Source: Adiantum capillus-veneris (taxonomy: Eukaryota > Streptophyta > Polypodiopsida > Polypodiales > Pteridaceae). From it: DNA of 64,000 bases. Under the pieces are notes generated by a model. It saw nothing but the letters and a program-made list of their open reading frames with translations. It did no database searches and was not told where the DNA came from. The position numbers and the translations under genes were made by a program. Location of the stretch: assembly GCA_014529385.2 (NCBI GenBank), contig CM043958.1, positions 143,550,734 through 143,614,733 of the forward strand, read 5' to 3'. The number at the start of each line of letters is the position of its first letter. Position 1 is the first letter of the stretch. Shown here piece after piece: positions 9,949 through 21,080 of the stretch.

Positions 9949-11130
9949 AGTCCAAGAGGGAGAGAAAGAGAGCGACAAGGGGAGGATGGGGGGATACATA
10001 GCAGTGGGGGAGGAGGTCCCTCCTCCTCCCTTGACCTTATGGGAGGGTGGTGGCTAGCTGCCCCCTCCATGCATTAAAAAAAAACTTTTTCTCTTTTTTT
10101 AATTAAAATAATCCTCTCATGGGCTAAACCATGCTCGAGGATGAAACCAAAATTTTTGAGACTCACCCTTTTAAGGGTAGCACCCCAAAGTCTACTAATC
10201 TCTAGACGACTTCCTGGCCAGGAGCTCACCAAGTATTTGTGTTAGCCCTCTATGAGCGACCTCCAAATTTCATGAACATGCGTATGTCATCAAGATGCGC
10301 ACATAGGTAATGGCTTTTTGGAGGAAGACATTTTCTTCCATTTTTGTTAGAAGTGGGTTAAACTTGCCTACCAAACTTGAGTGTAACACCCATAATGTGG
10401 ACCGAGAGGTGCATCTCGGACTAAAAACTCTTTGAGAGCCCTATTGTGAGCCTTTTAATTTGGCACACATCTCAACCAAAGCTTTCCAAGCTATGAGCTA
10501 TCTTGAAAAACGGCATTGTCATGCCCTTGGTGGCCCATATCCACATCTCAATTTGTGCCTTTCCAAATAAGAAGCTAGTATTGCACCTTGTCATAATCTT
10601 TAAAACACGCCATCATACATATCAACTGAGGTCTTGTGATCTTGATGAGGGATGTGTGATCCAAGTCTACCTTCTCATGACCAAAACTTGTCATTTTCCA
10701 TTGGGTCAGGACTTGTTTGGCATATGACCCATTGAGAAGATTGCCTCTTTCCCTCAAGGGGCAAGCATCTGAAACTTCATATGGAGATATACCTTTACTT
10801 TATATCTGAAATTCCCTTCTGCTATCATTGTTGGACAAACACAAACACTTCTAGACATCATTTCCCAAAGCTATCCACGCATACCTATCCTCCTACCATA
10901 CTATCTAGATGATCTTTATGAATTCTTTGTCGATGGAAGTTCTGGATAGCGTCACCATATGAATTCAGGGTATAACTGAGAGTGATTTCACATGCACTAG
11001 AGCCTCCTTGGTCTAGAGTTTTTTCTTCTCCCTAGCTGCTAGATATACCCAAAAGGTGATTTTAAGGGGGGTTGCAAAAATCATGCATCATATAGCCCTC
11101 CCCGAAAGCTAGAGGTATTTATGCCTCTAG
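9945..11130. other. Unrecognised non-coding DNA
   Basis: No domain or convincing long frame on either strand. A TGTAACACCC word at about 10382 resembles the start of many plant LTRs, but no partner copy, primer site or polypurine tract was found, so no element is called. Short open frames here have no composition or motif support. Confidence 0.4.
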
Positions 11131-11208
11131 CTTACTAGGAACAAGGTTCCTTCATGAGTCCTTGCCTATTCTTCAATGCTTTTGATCCCTCTCCATGCAA
11201 TGAGCCAC

Positions 11209-11829
11209 TCAAAGTGTTAGTCGCCATCCTTCCTTTGCTAGCCTCATGTGTGCAGATGAAAAACTGGTTTGATGTAGAAAACCAATGGGTTGGTTGTAAA
11301 AAACATTGAATCCTTCTCTTGCAAAACATATGAGTGTGAGAGAAAAGACCATATAATTGGACACAGCTAGTAGCAACCAAGGGTCCCATGCATTCCATGC
11401 ATCCCACGCAAACATTAGACTCTGACAAAGAGGAGGCTTCATAATTATCATCAGGCTGGCAATGCGTTGACCATCAAACATAATCCTAAAATCTCTACAT
11501 AGAATAGGGGAATCACCCATCCTTGAATCTAATTTATCACATAAATGAATCTTATCCCATTGCTCAACCTTTGGAATATGATCCATCTCTAATTCTCTAA
11601 CCACACTTACTTGTTGGTTACTATTCATTGGTAAAAAATTCCTCATGCATGGTGCCTTTAGATTGCTACATTGCTCTTGATCTATGTTGGTGCAGAGGCC
11701 TTTGTCTCCAAAGCCCTCCCCCTTGCTTGGTACATCTTCCTTCTTCTTCAAAATCATTGTCAAGAAGTTGGTGTGCTTTCCAAGAAGGTACCATCCCTCT
11801 AGCAATGAGAGCTTGTGTGGAGGTAGCAA
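11209..11829 (-). CDS. Hypothetical ORF, 206 codons, no recognised domain
   Basis: Longest open frame in a 5-kb stretch without known genes. The product is not recognised. It has a hydrophobic run near its C-terminal third (LLLAVSNYMVFSLTLICF) that could be a membrane segment, and no repeats or Cys/His cluster. An ATG opens it, but there is no supporting upstream signal. Overlapping open frames on the same and opposite strands weaken the case. It could be a chance frame or a fragment of a decayed element gene. Confidence 0.2.
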   Translation of the reverse strand: MLPPHKLSLLEGWYLLGKHTNFLTMILKKKEDVPSKGEGFGDKGLCTNIDQEQCSNLKAPCMRNFLPMNSNQQVSVVRELEMDHIPKVEQWDKIHLCDKLDSRMGDSPILCRDFRIMFDGQRIASLMIIMKPPLCQSLMFAWDAWNAWDPWLLLAVSNYMVFSLTLICFAREGFNVFYNQPIGFLHQTSFSSAHMRLAKEGWRLTL

Positions 11830-12340
11830 AGGATTAACTCAATGAAGTGTGATTTTTGGTGGGGAATACTTAAAGTGGATCCATAGAAGATTCTCTTTCA
11901 CCCACTCATGTACATATAGAACTCTCAAAATAAGAAAAAGATGAAAACATCAAAGCTTTGATCATATCTAATCTTTGATCATATCTAATCAAGGGTAGGA
12001 TGAAAGGATTTAATAATTGGGTAAGAGCTCGGTTAAGAGTTTCTAATGAGTCAAAGCTCTCAAACCATAGTTGTTTGTATATCTATAAATAGATATAAGT
12101 TTTAACATTTACTTGCTTATAAAGGTAAGTAAGCTTAATCCAATTATAGAGATAAGTGAGATTTTCTCATAGAAATGTTTCAACTAAAATCACTATAAGT
12201 ATATCAAATTTGAAACATCTATATGATTCATATATCTATGACCCCCAATTATAGCTTAGTGGACATTAATCAATACTAACTGCATCCAAATGCATTGAGC
12301 TACATTAAATTAGAATATATAGATCCTTTTAGGCTAACCT
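11830..12340. other. AT-rich intergenic DNA, nothing recognised
   Basis: About 500 bases with no coding pattern. A small direct duplication of the words CTTTGATCATATCTAAT near 11955-11990 is the only structure seen. Confidence 0.4.
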
Positions 12341-12370
12341 ACAACACAATCAAAACTATCACAACAAATT

Positions 12371-12818
12371 AGGTTTTACTATACCAAAATAGACTCAAGT
12401 AAATTCAATACTACTTAGATTGACACCTTTGAACTTGTACAATCTTTGTTGGTCAACTCATTTCTATAGAATAAAACTTGATTCACACATTAGGTTCACT
12501 CATCTTCAATGATAGTCACATATGAATGAAATCATACGTACATCCAATCAAAATATCAAGGTCATGTATCCATGCTTTATATAGATACTATACAATCACA
12601 ACAACTTAGGTTTTACTATACCAAAATAGACTCAAGTAGATCCAATGCTACTTAGATTGACACCTTTGAACTTGTACAATCTTTGTTGGTCAAACTCATT
12701 TTTATAGAATAAAACTTGATTCACACATCAGCTCCACTCATCTTCAATGAGAGTCACACATGAATGAAATCGTACATACATCCAATCAAAATATCAAGGT
12801 CATGTATCCATGCTTTAT
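12371..12818. repeat. Tandem duplication, period 237 bp
   Basis: Two adjoining copies, the first running from about 12371 and the second from 12608, alike at well over 90 percent by eye with a one-base indel. They share AGGTTTTACTATACCAAAAT and end in CATGTATCCATGCTTTAT. The unit has no coding pattern. The second copy is followed by unrelated AT-rich DNA. Confidence 0.88.
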
Positions 12819-12819
12819 C

Positions 12820-13850
12820 AATTTTACTTGAACTTGTTAAGCTTTATTGCACCCAATTTAACCCATTTAGGACCAAAATTCTCTATGTTGGACGCAATTG
12901 AAATTCAATCGATTTATTTGCATGCTATTTAATTCAATTTGTTTCAATGCCACTCATTTGATGCCTCTAGACCTAGTTGTAGTGTACTCAATTTTGGTTG
13001 TCGATAGCTTTATTTGAAATGCTTAATTTAGGCCTCATGAATAATGCAATTGTCCAAATTCTCTTTAACTTGAATTGAGGTGATCTAGTTGGATCAAACT
13101 AATTTGGTTTGAACTTCATTTGACTCAATTGCACTTAGCTACACTTATCACATCTTGGGTTGAAATTAAATGTTACTTGATTGTACTTAATGAGACCCAT
13201 TTTCATTGTAATTACTCATGAGATCTCAATTGCTCCTAATCAAATTAAGAAAAAGTCACGCTTTATTTTTCATTCATTTTCAAATGGATCCTTAAGAGAA
13301 TTAAATAGGTAAACTAAGTGAAAAAAAATAATCAGTATTTCATTTCATAAACTCATAAGCCATAAAGAAAATAACTCAACAACTATAAGGTTACCTCGGT
13401 TGGAAAGCAGAGTGTGATTTAGTTCAATTTGGCATAGTTGAGTTTTGAATGTCTAGCATTTGAGACCAAATTGGATTCAATCAGATAAAGCTAAGCTCAA
13501 AGTAATATAGCAGATTTTAAGTTCAACTTAATCAAACTAAATCACAAAAATTTGCATCCATATGAGTGCAATTAATTCCACATGTAATCCAATGCATGTA
13601 GTTGGGTGCAATTGAGCCCAACTAGTTTTGATAGAGAGAGAAAATGCTAGGGTTGAGAAAAACACTAGAGAAATAGAGACCTTATATGCACAAAACATTA
13701 GAGAGAGGGGTTGTCTAGACCCAAATGCTACCAAGCTTGTACTAATCTGATATGTCAAAAGTACAAGGAGGGGGTGTGCATATATAGGCAAAAATTGAAA
13801 GTGACCTACTTGCAGTAGGAACCCCATGACTGTAGGAATAGGGGTTCTAC
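12820..13850. other. AT-rich non-coding DNA
   Basis: The words CAATTGAAATTCAATT and TTGAATT/AATTGA recur loosely throughout, giving a low-complexity look, but no clear period. The minus-strand open frame at 13537-13827 has no recognised motif and is not called. Confidence 0.4.
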
Positions 13851-14215
13851 CTCATGTTAGCCTACTTCTTGTGTTGGTATTGAAGTACATATGAACACAA
13901 GCAAATATGGTTGTGAAGAGAGTCTCTTTCTCCAAATGCCTCACCTATAATTGGACCTTGAAGGCATATGGCCTTACAAACATTTGTGATAGAATGATTG
14001 TTGAGGTTTCTAGTTAGGGGTTGATAGAGAAAGGTGTAAGCTTGGCAGTGCTTTGGTTGATATGTATGCCAAATGTGTTTCTCTCATGCAAGCACCACGA
14101 GAAGTTCTTGATGGGATTTCTTTCTTGATTTTCATCACAAAAAACTATTAATTGTAGGATATAGCAAGAAAGCACTCAAGGGATTCACTAGTACCTTTGC
14201 TACGATGGCATGTGA
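13850..14215 (+). pseudogene. PPR-protein gene fragment
   Basis: Within about 14050-14120 one frame reads GSALVDMYAKCVSLMQ followed by APREVLDGIS, the signature of plant-specific PLS-class pentatricopeptide repeats (consensus 'SALVDMYAKCG..DAR.VFDGM'). Upstream at about 13930-13965 another frame gives a QMPHL-YNWTLKAYG stretch resembling the preceding repeat ('MPERNVVSWT.MI.AY'). Downstream YSKKALKGFTSTF resembles the next. The pieces lie in different frames and are interrupted by stops (for example TAA and TAG around 14145-14160), so this is a decayed copy of about three repeats. Intact members bind organellar RNA in editing, splicing or stability. It may have been captured by a transposon or be a dead gene duplicate. 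Confidence 0.7.
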
Positions 14216-14448
14216 GTGCACAATAGGGTTTTTTTTTATAACTCCCAGATGTGTGTACAATAGGGGTGCCCCTAAATTTGGGGATGCATATATCGTACGT
14301 AAGGGGGGAGGGGGGACAAGGGGCTATAGGCTCACCACCCTATAGGTTTTTTCACAAAATTAAGGGTATTCCTTCCTAGTGTGCCCACTATGGAACATGT
14401 AAGATTGCATATGCAATCAACGGAAGGGTACTAGATTTGCTAAATCCA
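14216..14448. other. Non-coding DNA between PPR fragment and CACTA-like end
   Basis: No gene seen. It contains T-, G- and A-rich runs (for example a G-rich stretch near 14300-14320). Confidence 0.4.
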
Positions 14449-14515
14449 CTACAAGAGATCGCTTAAATTTCGATGTCAGATTACCGACGTCAGGCGAGTA
14501 GGTAAATCTGGAGGG
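14449..14515 (+). mobile_element. Possible CACTA-transposon terminus
   Basis: CACTACAAGAGAT near 14449 matches the terminal CACTACAAGAAA-type end of plant En/Spm (CACTA) elements. It is followed by subterminal-type words in both orientations (CGATGTCAG and CCGACGTCAG). The opposite terminus (…CTTGTAGTG) was not found in the neighbourhood, so the extent is unknown and the call rests on one end only. Confidence 0.4.
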
Positions 14516-14549
14516 AGGTTAAGTTTTTTTTAAATAATTCTCAAATTTT

Positions 14550-14655
14550 TGATGCGTATACCAGTGCACATACCAGTGCACAAATCGATGTTTATACCGG
14601 CACATAATACTGGCGCCTATACCAACGCACATATTGATGTCTGTACCGGTGGATC
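14550..14655. repeat. Short degenerate direct repeats
   Basis: The word TATACCAGTGCACA and its variants (TATACCGGCACATA, TATACCAACGCACA, TGTACCGGTGG) occur five or six times at 15-25 base spacing. They could be subterminal repeats of the CACTA-like end just to the left. Confidence 0.6.
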
Positions 14656-14849
14656 CTACAAAAACAGAACCCACAGATTTCTCCTGTGCATTTTTCTCCT
14701 TTCTTCTCTTCCTCTCTTGCCCCCCTCGTCCTCACTTGGTGCAGATCTGTTGCCTCACGACTTGTCAGAGTTGAGATTTCCACTCATACACTTCTCCCCA
14801 TCAACAAGGTAAGCTTCTTTTCAAGTTTCCTAGTAGATTTGTTCACTTT

Positions 14850-14853
<4 letters not shown>

Positions 14854-14880
<27 letters not shown>

Positions 14881-14895
14881 AACATTGTGTGTGTA
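14854..14895. repeat. (GT)n microsatellite
   Basis: About 27 bases of pure GT, then an interrupted GTGTGTGTATGTGTGTG stretch. Short CA-rich tracts follow at about 14990-15035. Confidence 0.9.
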
Positions 14896-15495
14896 TGTGT
14901 GTGTTTTTGCAGGTTTGAGGATATTTTTTCAATTGTTTCTTGCTCAAATAGGCCGCATGTGAGTGCTCTATCATTCTTTTTTGTTGCATACACACATACA
15001 CACACACATTCACATAAACATGCACACAAGTAAACAAAAATGCACACTAAACAATATAAAGACACTATATAGGACACACACACATATTTTTCAATTCAAA
15101 AGAAAACTTTTGTTATTATATAAATAATATTAATTAAAAATCATCATAAACAAAAAAAGATAACAACAATTTATCATTAAAAGAAAGATTCATTTTGATT
15201 TATGTTATTTTAAAATTAGTTTTGTATTTTTGTGTAAATAAATAAGAAATTAAAAAAATATATTGTTATTATTTTTAATTGTGACTTATCGTAGGTGTTG
15301 TAAATGTAAATTAAAAACTTTATAGTGCTAGATTTTAAGTACCTTAAGTTTGATTAGGTTTATTTGTTAACTTGCAAATCGTCAATCGACGTTATGCCGA
15401 TCACTTAGGACAAAGTGACGTTATGTTCATCAGTTGTACTTGTTCGCTTTGGGCTATTTGCTTAATTAGGTTTAGACCTTTAACCATTAGGAAAA

Positions 15496-15525
15496 ATATG
15501 AACCCAAAAAGGGCCTTGTAAGGAT
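15496..15525 (+). repeat. Left 30-bp inverted repeat (partner at 23302-23331)
   Basis: The words TTAGGAAAAATATGAACCC then AAAAAGGGCC are found as a reverse complement at 23302-23331 with one or two differences. Together they bracket 7.8 kb. They could be terminal inverted repeats of a large DNA transposon, or two copies of a short dispersed repeat in opposite orientation. No clear target duplication flanks them. Confidence 0.55.
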
Positions 15526-15909
15526 CCCTAATTTTAAGGAATTAAAACTGAAAATGTGTGTGATTTACGGTACAAGGCCATTGAATAAGGGTATTCTCAT
15601 AGGATTTTTTAAAGGCTGTCATAGGCTTTTTGTAGGTTGAAATAGAGGCTAGGGAGGAAGGATAGGTATATTCTCTCTCTACCCAAAAGAGTGGTGGTCC
15701 TTATGAAAATAACTACCCTCCCCCAATCTTTTTACCACATCATCAAGGGCGTCCATAGTCTCAGCCCAAAAAAGAACTTTTTTTATAAAAGTTCAAAAAA
15801 ACCTCACTTTTATTCAAAACTTCTCCCCAACCTATATGTATACCCAAAATCAAATTTCTCTCTTAAAATCTCATTGCTAGACCTGCTAAATATCAAACTT
15901 TTCACCTTT

Positions 15910-16495
15910 TTTGATTTCCCTCCAAAATCACTCCCCTCTCTCTCACTCCTCTCCCTCTCTCTTCTCTCTCCTACTTTTCAGCACACACTTTTCCTCCTTC
16001 CCTCTCTCACTTCTCTCTCTCTCTCTCTCTTCTCTCTCCTACTTTTCAACACATACTCTTCTTCTCTCTCCTACTTTTCAACACATACTCTTCTTCCTTC
16101 CCTCTCCTTGTTGCAGGTCCACTTCATAGCTTTGTTGCAGATCTCCCCCCCATATCTCTCCACTCCATAGCCCTCTTCTCCACTCCATATCTCTCCTGCA
16201 ACTCTCCATCCCATAGCTCTCTTGCAACTCTCCATCCCAAAGCTCTCCACTCCATAGCTCTCCTGTCCACTCCGTAGATCTCTTGCAGCTCTCCACTCCA
16301 TAGCCCTATTCTCCACTGCATATCTCTCCTGCATCTCTCCATCCCATAGCTCTCCACTCCATAGCTCTCTTGCATCTCTCCATCCCAAATCTTTCCGCTC
16401 CATGGCTCTCCTCTCCACTCCATAGCTCTCCTGCGGTTGTCCATCCCATAGCTCTTCACTCCATAGCTCACCTCTCCCCTCCATGGCTTTGCTGC
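15910..16495. repeat. Pyrimidine-rich minisatellite
   Basis: 15910-16110 is CT-rich with a direct repeat of CTACTTTTCAACACATACTC. From about 16140 to 16480 units of roughly 24-32 bases alternate: CTCCACTCCATAGCTCTC and CTGCAACTCTCCATCCCATAG. About a dozen units can be counted. They create long open frames on both strands (minus-strand peptides of the GELW/GESYGVE type), which I read as repeat artefacts rather than genes because all frames remain open. Confidence 0.8.
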
Positions 16496-16559
16496 AACTA
16501 TTGCTTGAGGCCAGCTTTATTCCTCTTGCCATCCGTAGCAAGAGTGTCAAGTTAGGAAA

Positions 16560-17130
16560 CAATTTCGCTACATGTTTGGCTGCCAAAGGACTTTGCACTC
16601 TCAAAGCATCATTACTTGCAAACTACACAACGCCGCCGTGGTGCAAGTCACACCAATGTGTACCGTTGGGTGCATGGTTGCATCTACCCTAATGATCCAA
16701 CCATCAATGTGTATCCAACATTCAATAGCCTTGCTTCATTCTTACAATATGTAGATAAAGGGGAGCACAGTCTTCTTGGATACTACAAGAGATTGTCGTC
16801 TATTGGATTTGATAGCACACAATGGTCTTTGAATCCCATAATATACAACCCATAATCTCTGCCTTGGCCCCTCTCTACCTCCTTCATTCTATTCTATACA
16901 ACTCCATCTCTCCATGATATGGATACAAATGACAATACAAATCTCCCATCCACAGCACGATCGTCACGGTAAAAAACAAAACGCGTACATATCTGGTTGT
17001 CAAAAGAGCTTGCACCCTCCAAGCGTTATGACTTACATACAACACAACAATGCCGCAGTGCAGGTCACACAGATAAGGACCTTTGGATTGTCTCCCAACC
17101 TTCTTGCAATATGTAGGTAGAGGGGATCCA
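16560..17130 (+). pseudogene. Unrecognised decayed coding region with 'IYPxDP' motif
   Basis: One frame at 16650-16850 reads WVHGCIYPNDPTINVYPTFNSL, followed by GEHSLLGYYKRL. A similar pattern, WVDGHIYPGDPMTNAS then FCNVNELPRLL, occurs in the minus-strand gene at 58247-58771. At 16560-16660 and 16990-17090 a related stretch recurs (GCQRTLHSQSI… and GCQKSLHPPSV…, both with NNAAVQVTQ-like endings), so part of the region is duplicated. The family is not known to me. The parallel with 58 kb suggests remnants of two members of one multi-exon transposon-associated gene family. Confidence 0.4.
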
Positions 17131-17283
17131 GGTTTGCTTGGCTACTGCAAGTGGTTGTCCACTAGCAGAGCTCATATTTTGCAATGGTGGATGCATCAAC
17201 ACCACGTTATCATTCATAACAATTCTAGTTTGAAATAGAGGATCATTCATGTGGAGAAAGAAGCACAAACTCTCTAGCAACAT

Positions 17284-18607
17284 GTGGAAGATAAGGATGG
17301 TAAGATTGCAAATCTTGAGGGTACCATATTGAGTTTCAAAGAGACACCTTTAGGTGCAAGGGAGCATAAGAAGATCTTCTCATCCATAGAGACCCTTGCT
17401 CCCAAAAGTGGTGCTTGGATGAGAAGAATTATAGCTACAAGTTGCTTTTTTGAATACCCTATCAGATTTCCTACATGTATGAAGTCGTTTCTATGGTGAT
17501 TGTTCTGTTTTTTATTCTTATTGCAGGAATTTCATCCAAGAGACATGTGATATCCAAAGCCAAGAGGATCCCATTCATTTGCTTACTAGTTTCCTTAAGA
17601 AGTCAGATGTGATAGCACTCCTACACACACCAAAAGGAAAACATATCTATTTTGTTGTAACCAAGGAGGTGATGTGTAAGTTTTTTTATCTCACGAGTGA
17701 TATTGAATTGCAAAGGGAATGTGATGAAGTTGGAATTAGTACAAAGGGTTACACTGTACAATAGGGCCTCTTCAAGAACGCTTTGAGGGAACAAGGAGTT
17801 ACTGAGAATGTATTCCCAGTGCCACGCAAGGTGAAAATTTCTAGAGGGGTCTCCAATGAAGATGTTTTCTCACATCTAGGTCACTATTTGCACATTGAGG
17901 AGACAATGCCCTCATCTATCTTTCTACAATCTCCACAAAGTGCTAAGAAAGCTACCAATGCAAGGAATCGTGATGATAATATTGACAAGGGGTTTCCTTA
18001 CTCTATGTCAAATAATATTTTGTCCATTTGAAGAGGCTTCGACAAGCAATGGTTGTCTTTTACGCACTACCTTCTTATGGTGAGGAAAGAATCATGTGAT
18101 GTTTCGCTTTCATTGTCGTTGTATGACCTTCACTTTTTGCCTTTCTTCTCTTGCAGTGTTTGGAACTACGTTGGTGTTTGTTTTCAAGCTTGACGATACC
18201 AAATTGTGAAGCAATGAAGGCTAGAGAGGAAAAGTGTCATATTTTTATTGTTAAGACCTCAAGAATACGAGTCTAGCAACAAAAATCTTGTGCTAGAGGA
18301 TGCAACCCCTTCCAAGCACTGCCACAAAACAAATTTTTATAGCAAGACGGGCAAGCACCACCACATAGGAAACCTTGTAGAGTGCGTTGTTTTAGCAGAG
18401 CCTTTGTTGATAGTCGACATTATTAAAAGTGTGTGGAACTTCCGAAGGGCTCCTTTTGCATGGACATGTTGGGAGATTGTGCAAAGCTACAACACTGAGT
18501 TACGCATGCAGCCCATCGGCCTCGAAGGACTCAAGAAGCCACAGAGTCATACTTGGTGGGTTTATTTGAGGATATCAACTTGTGTGCCATCCATGACAAG
18601 CATGTAA
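17284..18607 (+). pseudogene. Unrecognised decayed coding region
   Basis: Several blocks look like exons with stops between them: 17284-17499 (a lysine-rich N-terminus, then IFSSIETLAPKSGAWMRR), 17579-18031 (one frame crossed by a TAG at 17762, containing FLKKSDVIALLHTPKGKHIYF and LREQGVTENVFPVPRKVKIS) and 18248-18607 (HHHIGNLVECVVLAEPLLIV and later APFAWTCWEIVQSY). TTCTTATTGCAG at about 17524 and TTCTCTTGCAG near 18157 are good acceptor-like sites, so a spliced gene is plausible. No domain is recognised. It lies downstream of the IYPxDP block on the same strand and may be the rest of the same gene. Confidence 0.35.
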
Positions 18608-18972
18608 CTTTAATGCAAAAAGATTTGGCACTAGCCTGCTAGATACGAGTCAACTTGTAGCTAGTAATATGTATAACAACACCTTTTTGCAATGGATATG
18701 TAATGACTTCAAATTTGGAAATGAAATGATGCTTACTCATTTTGGAATGTGTCTCTTCATATTTCATTCAAGCTCTTTGTTTTTAGTTTGTGTTCAATAA
18801 TTTTTTATAAGTCTATAGTACATTGTTGTGTGGATCTTTCACACCATGCCATTGAACATGAAGGGGGAGATGGGGAGGGCGGGAGTTGTGGATGAGTATT
18901 TTGTTGGCTAGTGCTACAAAACCTTCACAACAAGCTTCAAGTTCCATTTGTTGAAATGCACACATAATATCT

Positions 18973-19550
18973 ATTTTGGCCAAAATTGATGTCTTGTTGA
19001 TGGGGGTTTTTAATAGTGTTTGGGCCAAAACAAGCATATCTTGTGCCTTCCACAAGTCAATCAAAGGCATTCTGGTTGTCTCTCAATCTTCCACAGGTAC
19101 AAAAGGTTGGGAAGGCACTAGTAGCAAAAAAACTATCAGGGATTACTTTGTTGGGTCTTATTTGCCAGTTAAAACACACACATATTATCTGTTTTGTCCC
19201 TAGTGGTGCAGAAGGCCCCTGTCCACAAGGCAGCGAGTTTGGGCCAGACAGGGCCCAAACTTGCTGCCTTGGCCCTGTCTGGTCCAAACTCGCTGCCTTG
19301 TGACAGGGGCCTTCTGCACCACCAGGGACAAAACATATAATATATGTGTATTTTAACTGGCAAATAAGACCCAACAAAGTAATCCCTGATAGTTTTTTTG
19401 CTACTAGTGCCTTCCCAACCTTTTGTACCTGTGGAAGACTGAGAGACAACTAGAATGCCTTGATTGACTTGTGGAAGGCACAAGATATGCTTGTTTTGGC
19501 CCAAACACTGTTAAAAACCCTCGTTAACAAGACATCAATTTTGGGCAAAA
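18973..19550. repeat. Large foldback (inverted repeat, arms about 280 bp)
   Basis: The left arm from about 18973 and the right arm ending about 19550 are reverse complements along nearly their whole length, meeting around 19255-19270 at GGGCCAGACAGGGCC/GGCCCTGTCTGG. Shared landmarks are TTTTGGCCAAAATTGATG at the left edge with CATCAATTTTGGGCAAAA at the right, and TACAAAAGGTTGGGAAGGC inside. Arm identity is above 90 percent by eye. The open frames on both strands here encode the same peptide because of the symmetry. A transcript would form a very long hairpin. It could be a foldback or MITE-type element or a hairpin small-RNA locus. Confidence 0.88.
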
Positions 19551-19967
19551 CAAGTGCACTTGTTTTGTCCAAAATTGGTGCCTTGTGGATAGGGGTATTT
19601 TGCAATTTTTGGGACAAATCCAACACAACATTAGCATTAAGAATACCATTTGAAAGCTAATGACACATCCTGTGACAATTACTTGCCTGTACACTAACCC
19701 CTCCGTCTAGAAAGTTGGGACCCTCGACATTGTCACAGTAGATAGAGATTGACCCACAAAGCACTTGCACAATCATAGCTTTTAAATTGACCTAATGACC
19801 TCCATGTCTCTATACCAAATAAATATTCAAGGCAGCTAATAAAACTCACAATAAACTTGTCTACTCAGAACTAGAAAACTAAATTTCATTGAAATCATGT
19901 ATTTACACCAAATTGTAATTCAAGATAGGAAAGTACACGTGGACTGATATTATATTGATATATGAAA
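19551..19967. other. Non-coding DNA right of the foldback
   Basis: Begins with a further TTGTTTTGTCCAAAATTG word related to the foldback edge (19559-19576), so the foldback may be part of a larger duplicated unit. Otherwise AT-rich with no coding pattern. Confidence 0.4.
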
Positions 19968-20872
19968 TTACAAAAGGGGCTCACTATACAGGCTTTTTGT
20001 TAGGAGGCACTGTGCAACTTCCTTGCGTCTTTCTTCAGCATTAGGTAAAATGGAAGTTAAGACTGAGGCTGCTATGGCTTGTGGGTCTTCCACTCCTAAA
20101 GCTTGATTGATAGCTACACGAGCTAAGACCTTGCCACAAAAACCTATGCCAAAAGTGGCCATTGCAAGGGATTTGTTTACAAGAAAAACTGCTTGCATAG
20201 TCTGAGGTATAGTGGACAAGCACAAGAGCTTGTTGACAACCTTCAAGACCCACAAAGAAAAATGTCCATCAAGGGAGAAGTCCTTGTAGATAATGCAGAT
20301 GTCGCCCATGGGTAGTTTGCTGGTGTAGTTTGCAAGTGCTGCTTTCGGGCCAATTACATTGCTCTCTCCCCCTTGCAAGCTGCCCACACCTCCATGTCCA
20401 AAAGATCCTACAAAATTTCGTGTTAGGAAAATACATTGGGATGGCCAATTACACAAGGAAGACAATTATTGCATGCAACCTATTGTCGTCATCTATAGTT
20501 GGTGTGAGGTAAAGGTTGAGGGATGATCTCCTCTCATCAACAATTTTTGGGACATCAGAGTCAAGTGACTCAACATGAAGAGGTTGTTGATTTTCCACAA
20601 GCCTGGGTTGGTTTGCCAAGAACTCCTCCTCCATGATGTTTGCCTGCTCTGCAACTGCAATATTTGAAGTGACCAAGGCAACTGTGTCAACAATTGCGAT
20701 CACTAACTTGCATAGTTTTAGAGACATCATTTGGCATTGTAATATGAATGTCAAATGTCACAAGATTACCTTCAAGGATTTGTAGAGGTATCCATTTCCC
20801 AGTCTTATACATCCACCACTCGTAGTGGAAGCGTATATACAAAGTTGTGAAAACTTTTAAGTACATATCCAA
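19968..20872 (-). pseudogene. Unrecognised minus-strand coding remnant
   Basis: Three adjoining minus-strand frames may be exons of one gene. 20872-20687 contains FHYEWWMYKTGKWIPLQILEG then LVTFDIHITMPNDVS. 20754-20449 contains NIAVAEQANIMEEEFLANQ and is acidic. 20465-19968 contains MGDICIIYKDFSLDGHFSLWVLKVVNKL and a C-terminal LTSILPNAEERRKEVAQCL. No domain is recognised. Length, composition and alignment on one strand speak for past coding; no intact start-to-stop model can be drawn. It may belong with 21526-22152 upstream on the same strand. Confidence 0.35.
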
Positions 20873-21080
20873 AGCCCCTTGCTTGTGCGATCACTAACTT
20901 GCATAGTTTCAGAGACATCATTTGGTATTATAATATGAATGTCAAATGTCACAAAATAACCTTGAAGGCTTTGTAAGGTATCCATTTCCCTGTCTTACAT
21001 AGCCACAGCTCTAGGTGGAAGCGTATATACAGAGTTGTGCAAAATTTTAATCACTGTATCCCAATCCCTAAAGCCCCTAG
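20696..21080. repeat. Tandem duplication, period 191 bp
   Basis: GCGATCACTAACTTGCATAG starts both copies (20696 and 20887), and both end in AAAGCCCC-T-GCTTGT. Identity is about 85-90 percent. The duplicated unit includes the YEWWMYKTGKW-type coding block of the minus-strand remnant, so an exon was duplicated and the second copy then decayed with small indels. Confidence 0.85.

Noticed and set aside
9511-10077. Long open frames encoding Leu-Ser or Arg-Glu repeats on both strands
   Set aside because: They are translations of GA/CT microsatellites, which contain no stop codon in any frame.
10382-10780. LTR beginning TGTAACACCC
   Set aside because: No second copy, primer site or polypurine tract could be found; a ten-base word is not enough.
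16071-16604. Minus-strand frame of 177 codons with GELWDGE-type repeats
   Set aside because: Produced by the pyrimidine-rich minisatellite; several frames are open on both strands and no start or neighbouring gene supports it.
18813-19504. Four overlapping ORFs of 75-130 codons on both strands
   Set aside because: They mirror each other because of the foldback; the peptides are the same sequence read from both arms.
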